64,000 bases of DNA from Chondrilla cf. caribensis (lineage: Eukaryota > Porifera > Demospongiae > Chondrillida > Chondrillidae): assembly GCA_964020155.1 (NCBI GenBank), contig OZ026553.1:4194009-4258008 (forward strand), in the 5' to 3' direction. The notes below the pieces were generated by a model that was given only the letters and a program-made list of their open reading frames with translations, ran no database searches and was not told the DNA's origin. The position numbers and the translations under genes were made by a program. Shown here piece by piece: positions 43,366 to 55,849 of this stretch (within the stretch, counting starts at the first letter, position 1; each line of letters starts with the position of its first letter).

Positions 43366-43636
43366 AGGTCATTGTGCTAGTGAATTATTAATAGCGAGAA
43401 TCATCGTAGAACTTTATGCTCAAGTGAGCTTCTATCCTACAATGGGTCCTGAGACAGGGTGACATTGCAATTATTATTACTACTAGTTCCCAATGGACAA
43501 TATAATAACATTGTATTGGAAGTGTATGTACACTGTGTGCCTTCCTTTGTATATAATTGGTGAATGCATGAATGATAGGATCACTATGGAGTGTTGCATG
43601 TGATAAGTCGAAAGTACAGTTACCATAGTAACACAT
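43366..43636 (-). repeat. CA-linked block, copy 10 (inverted)
   Basis: Complete copy in reverse, followed 200 bases later by a (GT)n array, consistent with inversion of the entire unit. Confidence 0.85.
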
Positions 43637-43844
43637 GCATATGTACACGCAATGTTTGTATGTGTTAGTGTGTGCACATGCACGTGTGCATGAATGTGTG
43701 TCTGGGTGCGGTGTTTGTATACATATGTATGTGTATATATATAATATTATTTATGAATACAATAAAAGGATTGAGAGGTTCAAAGGACAGGTACCATAGT
43801 ACCACACATACATAATATATGTATACGCATAATGTATGCATGTG

Positions 43845-43847
43845 TGG

Positions 43848-43880
<33 letters not shown>

Positions 43881-43881
43881 T

Positions 43882-43952
<71 letters not shown>

Positions 43953-43957
43953 TGTGT

Positions 43958-44009
<52 letters not shown>
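43845..44009. repeat. (GT)n microsatellite
   Basis: GT array with TTTGTG interruptions; the complement of the usual CA array because the unit is inverted. Confidence 0.95.
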
Positions 44010-44013
<4 letters not shown>

Positions 44014-44547
44014 TAAGACACATATTATTATCAGACACTGCCTCTAGTCTACTAGCTACTTCTCGAGATCTAGAGACCCTACCAACTCCCAATAAACTTT
44101 GTTTCATACACCACTATATATAGTCGCTATCTGTCCAGTGAATTCCTTGTAGCTTATTGCAGAGGCAATCAAAAAAGTGTACAATAATAATCAACATTGA
44201 AACAAAGGAATTAGGCTTCAAACAGACTTGGCTACAGAGTGGACTAGTGACAAAAACAACAAAACATCAAAAGTATTATAATTATTAAATAAGCTTTAAA
44301 TGTCTACTTTAAAATATGAAAGCTAAAGGTCGATAATTATTATACATCGCTTTGAGGAAATCCAGTTAGTGAACAGATCACAATTTGACTGAATTTATAT
44401 TCATTTAAAATTACATAAGCTGAATGTAATTTCAAATTTTAAAGCTGTAATGGTTGCTGTACGGGGATACACCTCCCAGTACAGTAACTAGCTTGTTGTA
44501 CGCTGCATGAATTCATCAATATGAACACCACTAGCAATATAAACTTG
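44010..44547. other. Inverted copy of the 31.5-32.15 kb segment
   Basis: Matches reversed sequence from GAGTCGGTAGGGTCTCTAG back to GTGCTAGTGGCGTTCATATT. It has no gene and ends at a junction with a CA-linked block in plus orientation. Confidence 0.5.
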
Positions 44548-44805
44548 GCAACTGTACTTTCAACCTATCACATGCAACACTCCATAGTGATCCTATCATT
44601 CATGCATTCACCAATTATATACAAAGGAAGGCACACAGTGTACATACACTTCTAATACAATGCTATTATATTGTCCATTGGGAGCTAGTAGTAATAATAA
44701 TTGCAATGTCACCCTGTCTCAGGACCCGTTGTAGGAAAGAAGCTCACCTGAGCATAAAGTTCTCCGATGATTCTGACTATTAATATTTCACTAGCACAAT
44801 AACCT
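44548..44805 (+). repeat. CA-linked block, copy 11
   Basis: Lacks the first few bases (starts GGCAACTGTACTTTCAACC) and has no CA array in front, a duplication breakpoint. Confidence 0.8.
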
Positions 44806-46284
44806 GCAACAATAAAGACAACTCTATATTTGTCATAATGTTCATTTATGGGATATGTTTTGATTACCATCCATATGGTGACAAAGTGTATGCTACCATG
44901 GTGGTGACACCTGCGCATATTCCAGTCAAAGTCTTAAATATCAAAAGTGATTTGTTGGATGAATTCCAAGTTCACAGTGGATGCATGGCATCCTTTACCA
45001 CCATACCATGTTGTACATACAAGTTGACATATGTACATACTATCAGAGTGAAAGATGCATGTGGTTAGGGTGTTTTTACCTTTTAAGAGTGAGGAGTTGA
45101 TGTAGTACACGGGAATCATAGTCTTTATGCTAGCTGATATCTCCTATTACATTACACTTCACACAGCCAGTACAAGGACAGACATTCTTAATATTAACAA
45201 GTTATTAATATGGAGACTGAAATTGCAATTGATTATTTCAAGATAGCCTAATGTATTATAGTGTAGCATATTGAGGGCCACAAGCTGAGTGTTGGAGTTC
45301 CACCACTCTGTACCACACTAGGATTGAAATTATTTTATTTTTGTTGAATTTAACTCTTCAGTCTGGAATCGTGGGAGTAGCTAGAAAATCCCTTTTATGC
45401 AATTATTTTACCAGGAGCAATCATTTACTATACTTATAGGGACACACACAGGAAACTTTAATAATGAGAGAAACCCAATCTCTATCTAATGAACTCCACT
45501 GTATACATATGCCATGTTTGTACACACAGTACTTCAATCTCACTGTATATGCATAAATACATACATATTCACACATTTGGTACATGTGTACATATACGGT
45601 GTATGTGTGCATATCATACCCCTCCTTATTGCCCTGTCGTCTCTCCTTCATGGTGGAGCACAAGGAGAGCACTGGGATCGTGACTGCTAGTGTGGATACT
45701 GTGTTGGAGAATGCACCCCTCACGTTAGCATGATGGACCACTTCTGCAGCAGTTTGCAGTGAGGTATGTACATACGTATGTATTATATAAATGGATGTAT
45801 TGTTCTGACATATTCAGTGGTACAGTAAGTTGAGTAGAAAAGTGTCCCAGCAACTTAATGTGTATACTGTAATAATGCATGTATAGTTGTTAGTTGTATA
45901 GCGCATGTATGAAACAGGTATTGTACAATGCAGTCATACCCGTGAAGATGTTTTGAACATTTTCACACATGTCACCATAGACCCTATTAAAGACACACCT
46001 AGAATTTGACTTAATCTCTTCTAATTATGACAATATAATTCATTTACGCATGTGTTGTTAGTCTCTGCAATGTTTGATGGATGGTACAGTAATAAAATGT
46101 AATGTTGTGAAGTTTGGTGGTACGGTAATAGACGATGTGTGCAAATATGACACAAATACGTTAGTTAGTCGTAAGAGTTTCTATTTGTGTATACATGCTG
46201 TGTTACTTACACTTGTACGCATGCATGCACATGTACACTGATGTACGTACACACAACAGTACACATACGTACATATACCTGAGT
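44806..46284. other. Mixed flank with a second 190-bp dispersed segment (45428-45611)
   Basis: After a decayed 3' flank comes the 190-bp segment also present at 41.8 kb. A short plus-strand frame follows at 45650-45733 (HKESTGIVTASVDTVLENAP) which could be an exon fragment but has no convincing splice limits. The remaining 500 bases are AT-rich with no recognised feature. Confidence 0.35.
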
Positions 46285-46730
46285 TCACTTGGAGAATATC
46301 ACGTGTACATATAATGTGGTCGAGTAACAATAATACATATTATTTATGCATATACACATACATACATACACGTACACCACAGATACGGGGTCTATTGTGT
46401 ACCTGATGACAGGGTTGATAGTGCTGTTTCCCATACTGTCCGCCATGCAATCCTCAAAGGTTGTTTTCCGAGGCTGTGCGCACTCTAGACCGCTTTCGAA
46501 TTCCCTCGATCCTGGCGACAGAGCTGACATAGCCGTTAGTGCACATTTACTACCAATCCACCAAACCTGCTTTCCACAGTACCTTGTAAGGTCCAATGCT
46601 CCCTGAGATCCCGCCGTAACCACGTTTTTGGCGTCCCATACACAGTAGAAATCGGGATGGTTGGAATCCACCTCAAAACTCTCTTTCCGTCTTGTTCATC
46701 TTCAGAATCCATGATAAAGCTTTTTAGTCG
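46285..46730 (-). pseudogene. Relic exon of the unidentified GSQG gene, copy 4
   Basis: Minus strand reads KNVVTAGSQGALDLTRYCGK and continues in frame past the point where other copies stop, through LECAQPRKTTFEDCMADSMG. A frameshift separates this from the upstream acidic DSEDEQDGKR part. Confidence 0.4.
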
Positions 46731-48060
46731 CCTGTCCGCTTGTAGAAATTCGTACTTTGACTCGAGGTTTGAAATAAAAGGACTTAATACACTTAGCTTG
46801 GAAGAAGCGACGGATCCACTTGGTACATTTATACGTAGTATGGAGTATGATTTGTAATAGTTAATATAGGCCTAGAATTGTATATTAATCATATTTTCGA
46901 ACCTATAGCATGAAAATGGCTTCCTCCAGTGACCCGGTACGATATTCCTATGGGTCAACCTACCTGTCCCTGGACCTTGATCAAGGATGTTGAAATGTAG
47001 TATCCAATATAGGTATAAGATTGAGGCTTTCCCTCATGCATGTTGCAATTTGTTCAAGAGGGATCTGGAACTTTGAGTGTGCCGACAGGTGTCACGAAAT
47101 ATTCGGCCCGGGCCCCTTGCACTAGGGTGTAATTCCGCTACAAGAGAGCAAGCAAGCGTATTTTCGATTTGAAAACGAGAACAACGAAACAACAAAAGTC
47201 AAGACCTTTTGGAATAGGCTATAATGTTAACCTATTGGATCGGATCTTTCCGTTTCGACGAAGGACGGCAGAAGCGGGTAGAAAATAGGGGGCCGAATAT
47301 TGTGACAGAACTCCTGCAGCATGTACATTACTGTGCAACGTGTTATGTGTTCTTGTTCTGTACCTCAACTGCGAGGAACCTCAATAGTAGCCCACTGGCT
47401 AGTGTGTATCCTGGTATATATAAAAGTTTAAATTCAAATTCAAACTCCACTTTTTATTCAAGTTGACTAGTGTTCACTTGGAAGGTAGGCAAGTGCCCCT
47501 CTCCCTCTCATGTCAAGTGTCAAGTCTCGTGTTGGCAAGTACCCACGAGGGAAATAATCCTGCATGGAGATCCTGGCTTTTACATGTTCTCAGTAGCAGT
47601 GGTGTAAAAATCCCTTGGTGTGTTCTTTTATCAGCAAGTGGTATCAGATTCATGTGTAACTCTCTTCAAATGTGAGTTCATGCTGGGGATTGTGAATAAT
47701 GAATAGAGCACTGTGCATACTGAACACCTCAATGTACATAGTTGAGTTGGTGTAATGGATGATTGGAAACAGTAGTGGAACAGGCAGCCTCTATGCAGAG
47801 GTGCTTTTGTGTACAGTGGTTGAATTTATGTAGTGGATGGTCCTATAGTGGTCACTTAGGAAGGTGGTCTTTAATATGGAGGTGATCAACTGAACATAGG
47901 TTAGATTACTAGGCATAGGTATTCTTTTTTATACTGGGAAGGCCTTTAGGCCATCAGGCTACTATATTGGGCACCGAACATTGTGTTTATGTACAGATAA
48001 ACTAAATGTGCCAATGTGTCCTTAACCCTACAACACGTCCATCAATATCTCTTTAATCCC
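46731..48060. other. Duplicated flank, parallel to 28.9-31.1 kb without the inserted MITEs
   Basis: Uninterrupted at both places where the 29-30 kb copy carries MITEs. Contains the frame 47463-47675 (VPLSLSCQVSSLVLASTHEG) homologous to 29924-30115. Confidence 0.5.
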
Positions 48061-48240
48061 TTAAGAGTGGTTCACTGTTGGAAGCAAAGGACAGTACTGT
48101 GTGGATATTGTTACTATATGAGTGTTAACTTCCTACAGGAAGTGGGTATGACCTGCTTCCTGTTATCATCTGCTCACACATCCTGTAGAAACCTCCAGGA
48201 TACAGTATACGGCATACTATCACCTTGGAATGCAAGTGTC
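48061..48240 (+). pseudogene. Relic exon (possibly tectonic-like), copy 4, interrupted
   Basis: Reads like the 31.1 kb exon up to TGGAATGCAAGTGTC, is interrupted at 48241, and resumes near 48594 (GTTGGCGGGGCGGGGATGCC) until about 48672. Confidence 0.6.
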
Positions 48241-48243
48241 GTG

Positions 48244-48595
48244 CCCATGAGCTACGCAAAAAGGTGCTTAGCGTTATTCCATCCTATGTATACCTTCCCA
48301 TACATAAAAATTATTAAGCACCTCCGGATGTAGTTAAGGTTAGGGACCATCTACAGAATAAAAACTGTTTCATAAGTTAATATAGGACCACAACTAGCTT
48401 CCCATAAAATATCATGTTGACACGTCCCCTTTCCCATGAGCTACGCGAAAAGGTGCTTAGCGGTATTCCATCCTATACCTTCCCATACATTGACGATTAT
48501 TAAGCACCTCCGAATGTAGTTAGGGTTAGGGACCACCTACATAGACGAAAACTGTTTCATAAGTTAAGGTTAAGTTAGTATAAGACCACACTGTT
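48244..48595. repeat. Two tandem copies of a 189-bp element inside the relic exon
   Basis: CCCATGAGCTACGC starts copies at 48244 and 48433. Each contains AAGGTGCTTAGCG and, 50-60 bases on, TTAAGCACCTCCG, an inverted pair that can form a stem. Not seen elsewhere in the window. Confidence 0.75.
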
Positions 48596-49184
48596 GGCGG
48601 GGCGGGGATGCCAATCCAAACAACTTGTCAGATCGAGTGGGTGAAGATTAGGAATGCTAGAGGACCCAGTACACTTGCCCTCGAGCGTTTCGTGCCCTTG
48701 GGACTCGAGCAAAGCGCCAATGCATGCACCCCCGTACAGTAACTACGTATTACAACTTTATAAAAGTAGATAACTACATAAAAGTAGCTACTTCTCGAGA
48801 TCTAGAGACCTTACTGACTCCCAATAAACTTTATTTCTTACACCATTATAAATATTATAGTCACTATCTGTCCAGTAAATTCCTTGTAGCGTATCGCAAA
48901 AGTAATCAAAAAGTGTATGAAAATAATCAACATTAAAACAAAGGAATAATATATGGTTTCAAACAGACTTGGCCAAAGAGTGGACGGGTGACAAAACAAC
49001 AAAACATCAAAGTATTATAATAATAAGCTTTAAATGTCTACTTTAAAATATGAAAGCTGGAGGTCGATATACATCGCTTTGAGGAAATCCAGTTATTGAA
49101 CCCTCTGTGACAGATCACAATTTCACTGATTTTATACTGATTTGAAATTACATAAGCTGAATGTGATTTAAAATTTGTCTTACT

Positions 49185-49187
<3 letters not shown>

Positions 49188-49279
<92 letters not shown>

Positions 49280-49297
49280 CACACACACACACAGACA
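49188..49297. repeat. (CA)n microsatellite with a GTGCGCGC centre
   Basis: Two CA runs separated by GTGCGCGC, embedded in an inverted copy of the 31.8-32.1 kb segment. Confidence 0.95.
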
Positions 49298-49516
49298 CAC
49301 CACACATGAATACATTATGTATATGCATATATAATATTATGTATGTGTGGTTTTTATATGGTACCTGTCCTTTCAACCTCTCAATCCTTTTATTGTATTC
49401 ATAAATAATATTATATACACATACATATGTACACAGACACCACACACAGACACACACACATGTGCACATGCATGTGCACAAACTAACGCATACACACATT
49501 GCGTGTACATATGTAT

Positions 49517-49779
49517 GTGTTACTATGGTAACTGTACTTTCAACCTATCACATGCAACACTCCATAGTGATCCTATCATTCATGCATTCACCTACAAAGG
49601 AAGGCACGCAGTGTACATACACTTCTAATACAATGCTATTATATTGTCCATTGGGAACTAGTAGTAATAATAATTGCAATGTCACCCTGTCTCAGGACCC
49701 ATTGTAGGAAAGAAGCTCACTTGAGCATAAAGTTCTCCGATGATTCTGACTATTAATATTTCACTAGCACAATGACCTG
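49517..49779 (+). repeat. CA-linked block, copy 12
   Basis: Lacks seven bases (CAATTAT) in the middle, breaking the plus-strand frame. Confidence 0.85.
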
Positions 49780-50079
49780 GAACCATAAAAAATTCTATTT
49801 TTGTAATGGTGCTCATTTATGGGATATGTTTTGATTACCATCCATATGGTGACATAAAGTGTATACAACCTGTCTGGTGACCTGTGCTGTATCACTGACC
49901 TGTGCTACATGGCTTATGTATGCACAGATTTCTCTTTGATCCTCCCCTCAACCAGGATACAAGTAATGCATCTACACATGTGCATGCGTAGATATTCCCT
50001 TGTATATGTACATACATAAATGTTCTCTTTATACATTGTATTTACATATGTATGTATATAATAATATCATACGTAACAT

Positions 50080-50289
50080 GAGTGTCAACTTCCTACAGGA
50101 AGTGGTATACCTGCTTCCTGTTATCATCTGCCCACACATCCTGTGGTAACCTCCAGGATACAGCATACAGTATACTATCACCTTGGAATGTAAGTGTCAG
50201 CCATGTTGGCAGAGTGGGGGATGTCAATCCAAACAACTTGTCAGAGTGGGTGGAGATCAGGAATGCTAGAGGAACCAGTACAGTACAGG
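50080..50289 (+). pseudogene. Relic exon (possibly tectonic-like), copy 5
   Basis: Open from ATGAGTGTCAACTTCC to GTACAGGTTAGT. Relative to the 31.1 kb exon, ACCTGCTTCC is preceded by a three-base-shorter segment and GTCAATCC replaces CCCAATCC. It still reads GRVGDVNPNNLSEWVEIRNA. Confidence 0.55.
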
Positions 50290-50298
50290 TTAGTATGT

Positions 50299-50322
50299 GG
50301 TGTGTGCGTGCGTGTGCGTGTG

Positions 50323-50358
<36 letters not shown>

Positions 50359-50364
50359 TGTGTG
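50299..50364. repeat. (GTGC)n microsatellite
   Basis: CGTG tetranucleotide array at the place where other copies have (GT)n, an example of motif change after duplication. Confidence 0.9.
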
Positions 50365-50798
50365 TGCACATGTAGTGTGGGTGGGTGGGTGCACGTGTGG
50401 TGTTTATGTATGAACACAGTTGTTTGAAGATTTACAAGGTTACATGCAAGCACATGTAATACTATGTGGATGCTAGTGGTCTCATTTGGAGGTTTATTCA
50501 ATCATGCATGTATTGAGCATTTACATGGTTATCTAACCCTCTGTGACAGACCAAATTTCCGCCACATTGATGTTACTAGTAATGTTCAAATTCGTGAATT
50601 GCGCCATTCAGCACATGTAATTTTTAAATCAGTATAAAATCAGTCAAAATTTGATTTGTCAATAAATATTTTTATAATAGATAATATTGAATATTATCGT
50701 ACACGTTTTTCTGTAGAGTCTCTATTTTCTCAAGAAGTTCATAGTTACTTTCAGGCGTCCAAGTATAGGCAGTGTCTGATTATGGATGTTTTACTTTA

Positions 50799-50851
50799 CA
50801 CACGCACGCACGCACACACGCACGCACGCACACACGCATGCACACACGCAG
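50799..50851. repeat. (ACGC)n microsatellite
   Basis: CACGCACGCACACACG-type tetranucleotide array directly before a CA-linked block. Confidence 0.9.
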
Positions 50852-50852
50852 G

Positions 50853-51068
50853 ATCCTATCATTCATGCATTCACCAATTATATACAAAGGAAGGCACACA
50901 GCGTACATACACTTCTAATACAGCACTATTATATTCCCCATAGGGAACTAGTAGTAATAATAATTGCAATGTCACCCTGTCTCAGGACCCATTGTAGGAA
51001 AGAAGCTCACTTGAGCATAAAGTTCTCCGATGATTCTGACTATTAATATTTCACTAGCTCAATGACCT
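50853..51068 (+). repeat. CA-linked block, copy 13
   Basis: Starts at GATCCTATCATTCATGCATTC, lacking the first 50 bases. Unit continues into the 3' flank of copy H. Confidence 0.85.
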
Positions 51069-51749
51069 GGAACCACAAAAACAATTGCTGTTTTTGTCAT
51101 AATGCTCATTTATGGGATATGTTTTGATCACCATCCATAATATTATGGTGACATAAAGTGTATACTACCATGGTGGTGACACCTGTACATATTCCAGTCA
51201 GAGGTTTAAATATCAAAAGTGATTTGTTGTATGTTTCCAAGTTCACAGTGGATGCATGGTATCCTTTACCACCATATCAATGTTGTAAATTTGACATACA
51301 TATTTGTACATACAATGGAATACCTTGTAGTGAGGGTGTTTTTCACCAGTGTGTGCACCATTATACACTATTTACCAGCTGTCTTAAACTTTCATGCACT
51401 CAATTGAATAAGACATCATTGTGATTAAATGATTAATAGCTCTTGGCGATCAACACCATAATTATCAGTAAGTATAATTTCCTATTATAAGCAGCTACAA
51501 AAACTGAAGAAGCTACACTACATGGTTTGGGCTAAATAGTTATTCTTGGATAAAGTTTGTTTGATATTACTATGCTATTGTTTGCTGCTAGCAGTTAATC
51601 TGCATGATGTGATTGTTAGTTCCAAGAGCAGTCTGACATCAGTTATTTTCCCCCCCAGAAACTACATTGAGAAATTAAATTTTACAGAGTGTGAATCATT
51701 GAGACGTTTGAATTGTGTAACGGACTCTACACGTGTACTGAGAATATAC

Positions 51750-52058
51750 TCACCAGTTCTTACATTTTGCACCATAACCCTCTCCGGAACTAAAATATTT
51801 GTCCAGGCCCATTTCACAACACGGATACTCCATAATCATAGAAGATCCTTGACAATTTCTCTTAAAGAAGCATCGAACTAAAAAAAGGGTAAGTTTGCAT
51901 CTTATTTATTTATCTTGGCTGCTATTTAAACATCACAGAGAAGAATCACACATCTGCATGAAGCTATACAATAATTACTACTTACATGGCCAAGCCTGAG
52001 CTTGATAAGCAATGGCTCCAAGAACCAACAGAAGCAAGAGGACTCCTTTGCCAAACAT
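51750..52058 (-). CDS. Secreted cysteine-rich peptide precursor, copy H (NW class, longest)
   Basis: Exon 1 52058-51986 (GVLLLLLVLGAIAYQAQAWP), intron 51985-51878 (108 bp), exon 2 51877-51750. 66 residues, the longest, with C-x5-C-x10-CC-x17-C and CKNW-stop. The mature part is strongly basic in its first loop (RCFFKRNCQG) and has YPCC instead of FGCC or GYCC. Its intron and 3' flank are nearly the same as those of the 5.1 kb gene, yet by eye only about a third of the mature residues match. It is the clearest single pair for testing accelerated change. Confidence 0.78.
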
Positions 52059-52156
52059 TTCAGATCACCTTAAGTTATTGAATCAAACGAGACTGTCACA
52101 GTTGTTCCCACCAAAGAACTCACAGAATGAATGAACAAGTGGAGCTCTGTAACTCT

Positions 52157-52163
52157 CTTTATA
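52157..52163 (-). promoter_or_regulatory. TATA box of copy H
   Basis: TATAAAG on the minus strand, one A shorter than in the other copies, about 100 bases upstream of the ATG. Confidence 0.6.
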
Positions 52164-52329
52164 GCTACTGGTAGCATGTGATATTCATGCTCGTCATACG
52201 CCCACGCACATTAATTGCACAGAACACTTATTAATTTTTCTCAATTCACCCAAATATAGGGAATATTTGTAGCTAAAACTGCATTAATTTTGTACAACTA
52301 ACTAAAAATACATGTGTTCTATAAACAGT

Positions 52330-53249
52330 CAAACGTTATACTGACTGATGTAATCAAGTATACATTGAAAGATGGTGGTCAGACCACTCAATATTACACA
52401 TAACCAGATGTAGTTGGACACATGACAGATACTGCGATAGGTGAATCAGTTCAAAGCACCTTAGCTTGCACACTAGGTGTAATTTGTATACATGAGGCAT
52501 CTCATACCAGTAAATTCAAGTGTTCAGAAGGATATCAGACTCTATGTACATATTGTGTACAAACACATGCATGAATGCACGTATTTAAAGAGAGTTACTC
52601 ATGAGTCTGATACCACTTGCTGATAAAAGAACACACCAAGGGATTTTTACACCACTGCTACTGAGAACATGTAGAAGACAGGATCTCCATGCTGGATTAT
52701 TTCCCTCGTGGGTACTTACCAACACGAGGCTAGACACTGTCAAACAATATTCGGTCCCCTATTTTCTGCCCACTTCTGGTCCTTCATCGAGATGGAAAGA
52801 TCCGTTCCCATCGGTTATAGCCTATTCAGCCGAAAGGTCTTGAGTTTTGGTACTTCGTTGTTCTCGTTTTCAAATCGAAAATACGTTTACTTGCTCTCTT
52901 CCAGCGGAATTATACTCTATTGTAATTATAAGGGTCCCGGGCATCGTCGATGGTCCAGGAACAGGATGGCCCATACATACGTAGATGTAACTAAAGGAAG
53001 CCATTTTCATACTGGGATCGATAATAATAATTATACAATACTAGACCAATATTAACAAGTATAAATCAAACTCTTTACTAGGTACTCTAGACTAAACTAG
53101 GTATAAATGTACAAAATGGATCCGGCGCCCCTTCCAATCTAACAACGTAGCAAGTTTCTTTCCAAGAAGAATGAAGACCTCCTCAAAACATACCAAATCA
53201 TTTTATTTCAAACCTCGATCAAGTCAAAGTATAAGATATTCTATAAGGG
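52330..53249 (-). repeat. Inverted copy of the 1.9-2.9 kb flank
   Basis: Begins with the complement of TTACATCAATCAGT and runs in reverse to the relic exon region. It therefore inverts about 1.6 kb including the next CA-linked block at 53.7-54.0 kb. Confidence 0.7.
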
Positions 53250-53499
53250 CACTAAATCATTGATTCTGAAGATGAACAAGACGAAATGCGTGTTTGGAAG
53301 TGGATTACAACCATCCCGATTTCTGCTGTGTACGTATGAAGGCGCCGAAAACGTGGTTATGGCGGGATCTCAGGGAGTGTTGAACTTTACAAGGTACTGT
53401 GGAAAGCAGGTTTGGTGGATTGGTAGCAAATGTGGACAAACAGCAATGTTGGCTCTGTCGTCAGGAGGGAAAGTGGTCGAGAGCAAAGCTGTAATGTGA
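53250..53499 (+). pseudogene. Relic exon of the unidentified GSQG gene, copy 5 (inverted)
   Basis: Reads AENVVMAGSQGVLNFTRYCG, then KQVWWIGSKCGQTAMLALSS and a stop after VVESKAVM. It keeps one frame from ATG to stop for 79 codons, but upstream acidic residues are in a different frame. Confidence 0.4.
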
Positions 53500-53725
53500 A
53501 GAAAGGATATAGTGTGTGTATTACATTACTCCTCACACTTAATAGGTGAAAAACACCCTAACCACGTGATATTTCATTCTGTGTAGATCCACATATTATG
53601 TCAACTTGTATGTACAACATTGAGATGGTGGTAAAGGATACCATGCTTCCACTGTGAACTTGGAAACATACAGCATATCCCATAAAAGAACATCATGACT
53701 AAATATAGCAGTTGTTTTTGTGGTT

Positions 53726-53995
53726 CCAGGTCATTGTGCTAGTGAAATATTGATAGTCAGAATCATCGGAGAACTTTATGCTCAAGTGAACTTCTTTCCT
53801 ACAATGGGTCCTGAGAAAGGGTGACATTGTAATTATTATTACTACTAGTTCCAATGGACAATATAATAGCATTGTATTGAGAGTATATGTACACTGCTTG
53901 TTTTATACTGTATAATTGGTGAATGTATGAATGATCAGATAGGATCACTCTGGAGTGTTGCATGCAAGTGATAGGTTGAACCATAGTAAAACATG
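53726..53995 (-). repeat. CA-linked block, copy 14 (inverted)
   Basis: Several small deletions, including within the TACTATGGTAAC start region. Confidence 0.8.
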
Positions 53996-54188
53996 CATAT
54001 GTACACACAATGTGTGTATGTGTTAGTGTGTGCCACATTTAGTTAGGACAACTCCCAGGTATTTCTTTTCACACAGTAGTTACTTCCTAACTGGATTTTT
54101 GTATTTTATTGTTACTTTGAATTGGAGTAATTATATGTGTTCACACAACATGAATAGACATGATAGACATGTGACCAATAACATTTTG

Positions 54189-54189
<1 letters not shown>

Positions 54190-54260
<71 letters not shown>
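54190..54260. repeat. (GT)n microsatellite
   Basis: Pure GT array ahead of the plus-strand gene at 54746, mirroring the CA arrays of minus-strand units. Confidence 0.95.
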
Positions 54261-54745
54261 ATAAATGCATGTGTTATGGTTTCCATTATGACATGCATGT
54301 GGAGTTAGTATCAGGTACTAAGCACAGATAAGATATGCGTACAGATACAATATTTTGCATTGTACAGTGTCAGTGAACAAAGTATGTAAATAATAATGGA
54401 AATATGTACACTTTTAATTTGCAATCAATTTTGGAGAAGTGTTTTACTGCTTAATTGTTTGTTATTTGCTAATTTTTCGCATGTAATCTTGCAAGTAATT
54501 GCCAGTGATGTTGTTGTTGCACACATTCTTTGTTGTGCACAGCTTGTTTGCTGCATATGTATGGTTTTGTTGGTTTGTTATATTTTTGTTGTATATAGTG
54601 TTTGTTTATGGAACACATGTACCTTTTGTTAGTTTTACATGCAGTTTTAGATAGCAAATATGCCCTAAATTCAGGTGAAATGAATAAAGTTGGCGGGAAC
54701 AACTGTGACAGTCTCGTTTGATTCAATAACTTGTGGTGATCTGAA

Positions 54746-55056
54746 ATGTTCGGAAAAGGAACCCTCTCGGTTCTGTTGGTTCTTGGAGCCATTATTTATC
54801 AGGCTGAGGCTGTGCGATGTAAGTAGTCAGTATTGTATAGCTTCATGCAGATGTGGGATTCTTCTCTGTGATGGTTACATATATCTGTTGAATGGTGAAG
54901 GTGAATCACATGTGAACTTATATACTATTTTCAGTTGTATGCTACTCTAAGACGAAATGTCAAGGAAGAGTAGTGAAGACAGGTAGATTCTGTTGTAAAC
55001 ATCCAGATTCTGTGTCTGTAAAGGATTCTAAGATCGGTTGGTGTTACCCATGGTGA
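54746..55056 (+). CDS. Secreted cysteine-rich peptide precursor, copy K (PW class)
   Basis: Exon 1 54746-54818 begins MFGKGTLSVLLVLGAIIYQA and ends EAVR; Thr and Ser at positions 6 and 8 make it the most diverged signal peptide. Intron 54819-54934 (116 bp). Exon 2 54935-55056 ends CYPW-stop; 64 residues, C-x5-C-x10-CC-x15-C. The mature peptide is lysine- and arginine-rich (CYSKTKCQG, RVVKTGRFCCKH). Its nearest relative is the 59.0 kb gene, also on the plus strand. Leader sequence is conserved back to GCGGGAACAACTGTGACAG, but further upstream the usual TATA region is replaced; a weak TATATAG lies near 54593. Confidence 0.77.
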
Positions 55057-55849
55057 GAACATTCTTAGTACACATCTGTCTGTCTGAATCACACTCTATT
55101 TGTGAAAAATAATTTAAATTTCTCTATAATATAGTAAAGGGGGCTAGAAATCCGATGTCAGGCTACTCTTAGAAATAGGGATTCTGTCACACAGATTAAC
55201 TGCAAGCAGCAAACATATCATAGTAATCTCAAATAATCTTTTTTTGCCCAAACCATCTAGTGTATACGTAGTTTATTCAGTTTTCTAGCTGCTTATAATA
55301 GGAAATTACCATTATGGTGTAGATTTGCAAGAGTTATTAATCATTAATTTTTTTAACCACAATGATGTCTGATTTGATCGAGTGCTAGTAAATAGTGTAT
55401 AATGGTGCACACACTGCGGATAAGTGAAGTAGTCAGGTTGACTATGAAGAAATGTACAAAATGACAATGATGAATGATATAATCATACACCATTAGGAAG
55501 GTTTATAAAAGGAGAATGAAGTGTTCAATTCAACAAATAATGAGATAATTTGAATCCCAGTGTGGTACAGAGTGGTGGAACTCTAGAACACCCAGGTTTT
55601 GGCCCCTATACAATAACCTGAAGCATACAACAGCTGGTGAATAGTGTATAATAGTACACTTACTGCAGATAAGTGAAGTATATAGTCACATTTACCATGA
55701 CGAATACACTACATGAGAATGATATCAGCATTGTATCAGAAGTGTATGTACACTGTGTGCCTTCCCTTTGTAATTGGTGAATGCATGAATGATAGGGCCA
55801 TGTACTCTGGAGTGTTGCATGTGTTAAGTTGAAAGTATGGTTCCACCAG
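55057..55849. other. 3' flank of copy K and a partial inverted CA-linked block
   Basis: Inverted 3' flank of a peptide unit, ending with a reversed partial block (about 55718-55846) immediately before the element at 55850. No other gene. Confidence 0.5.
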
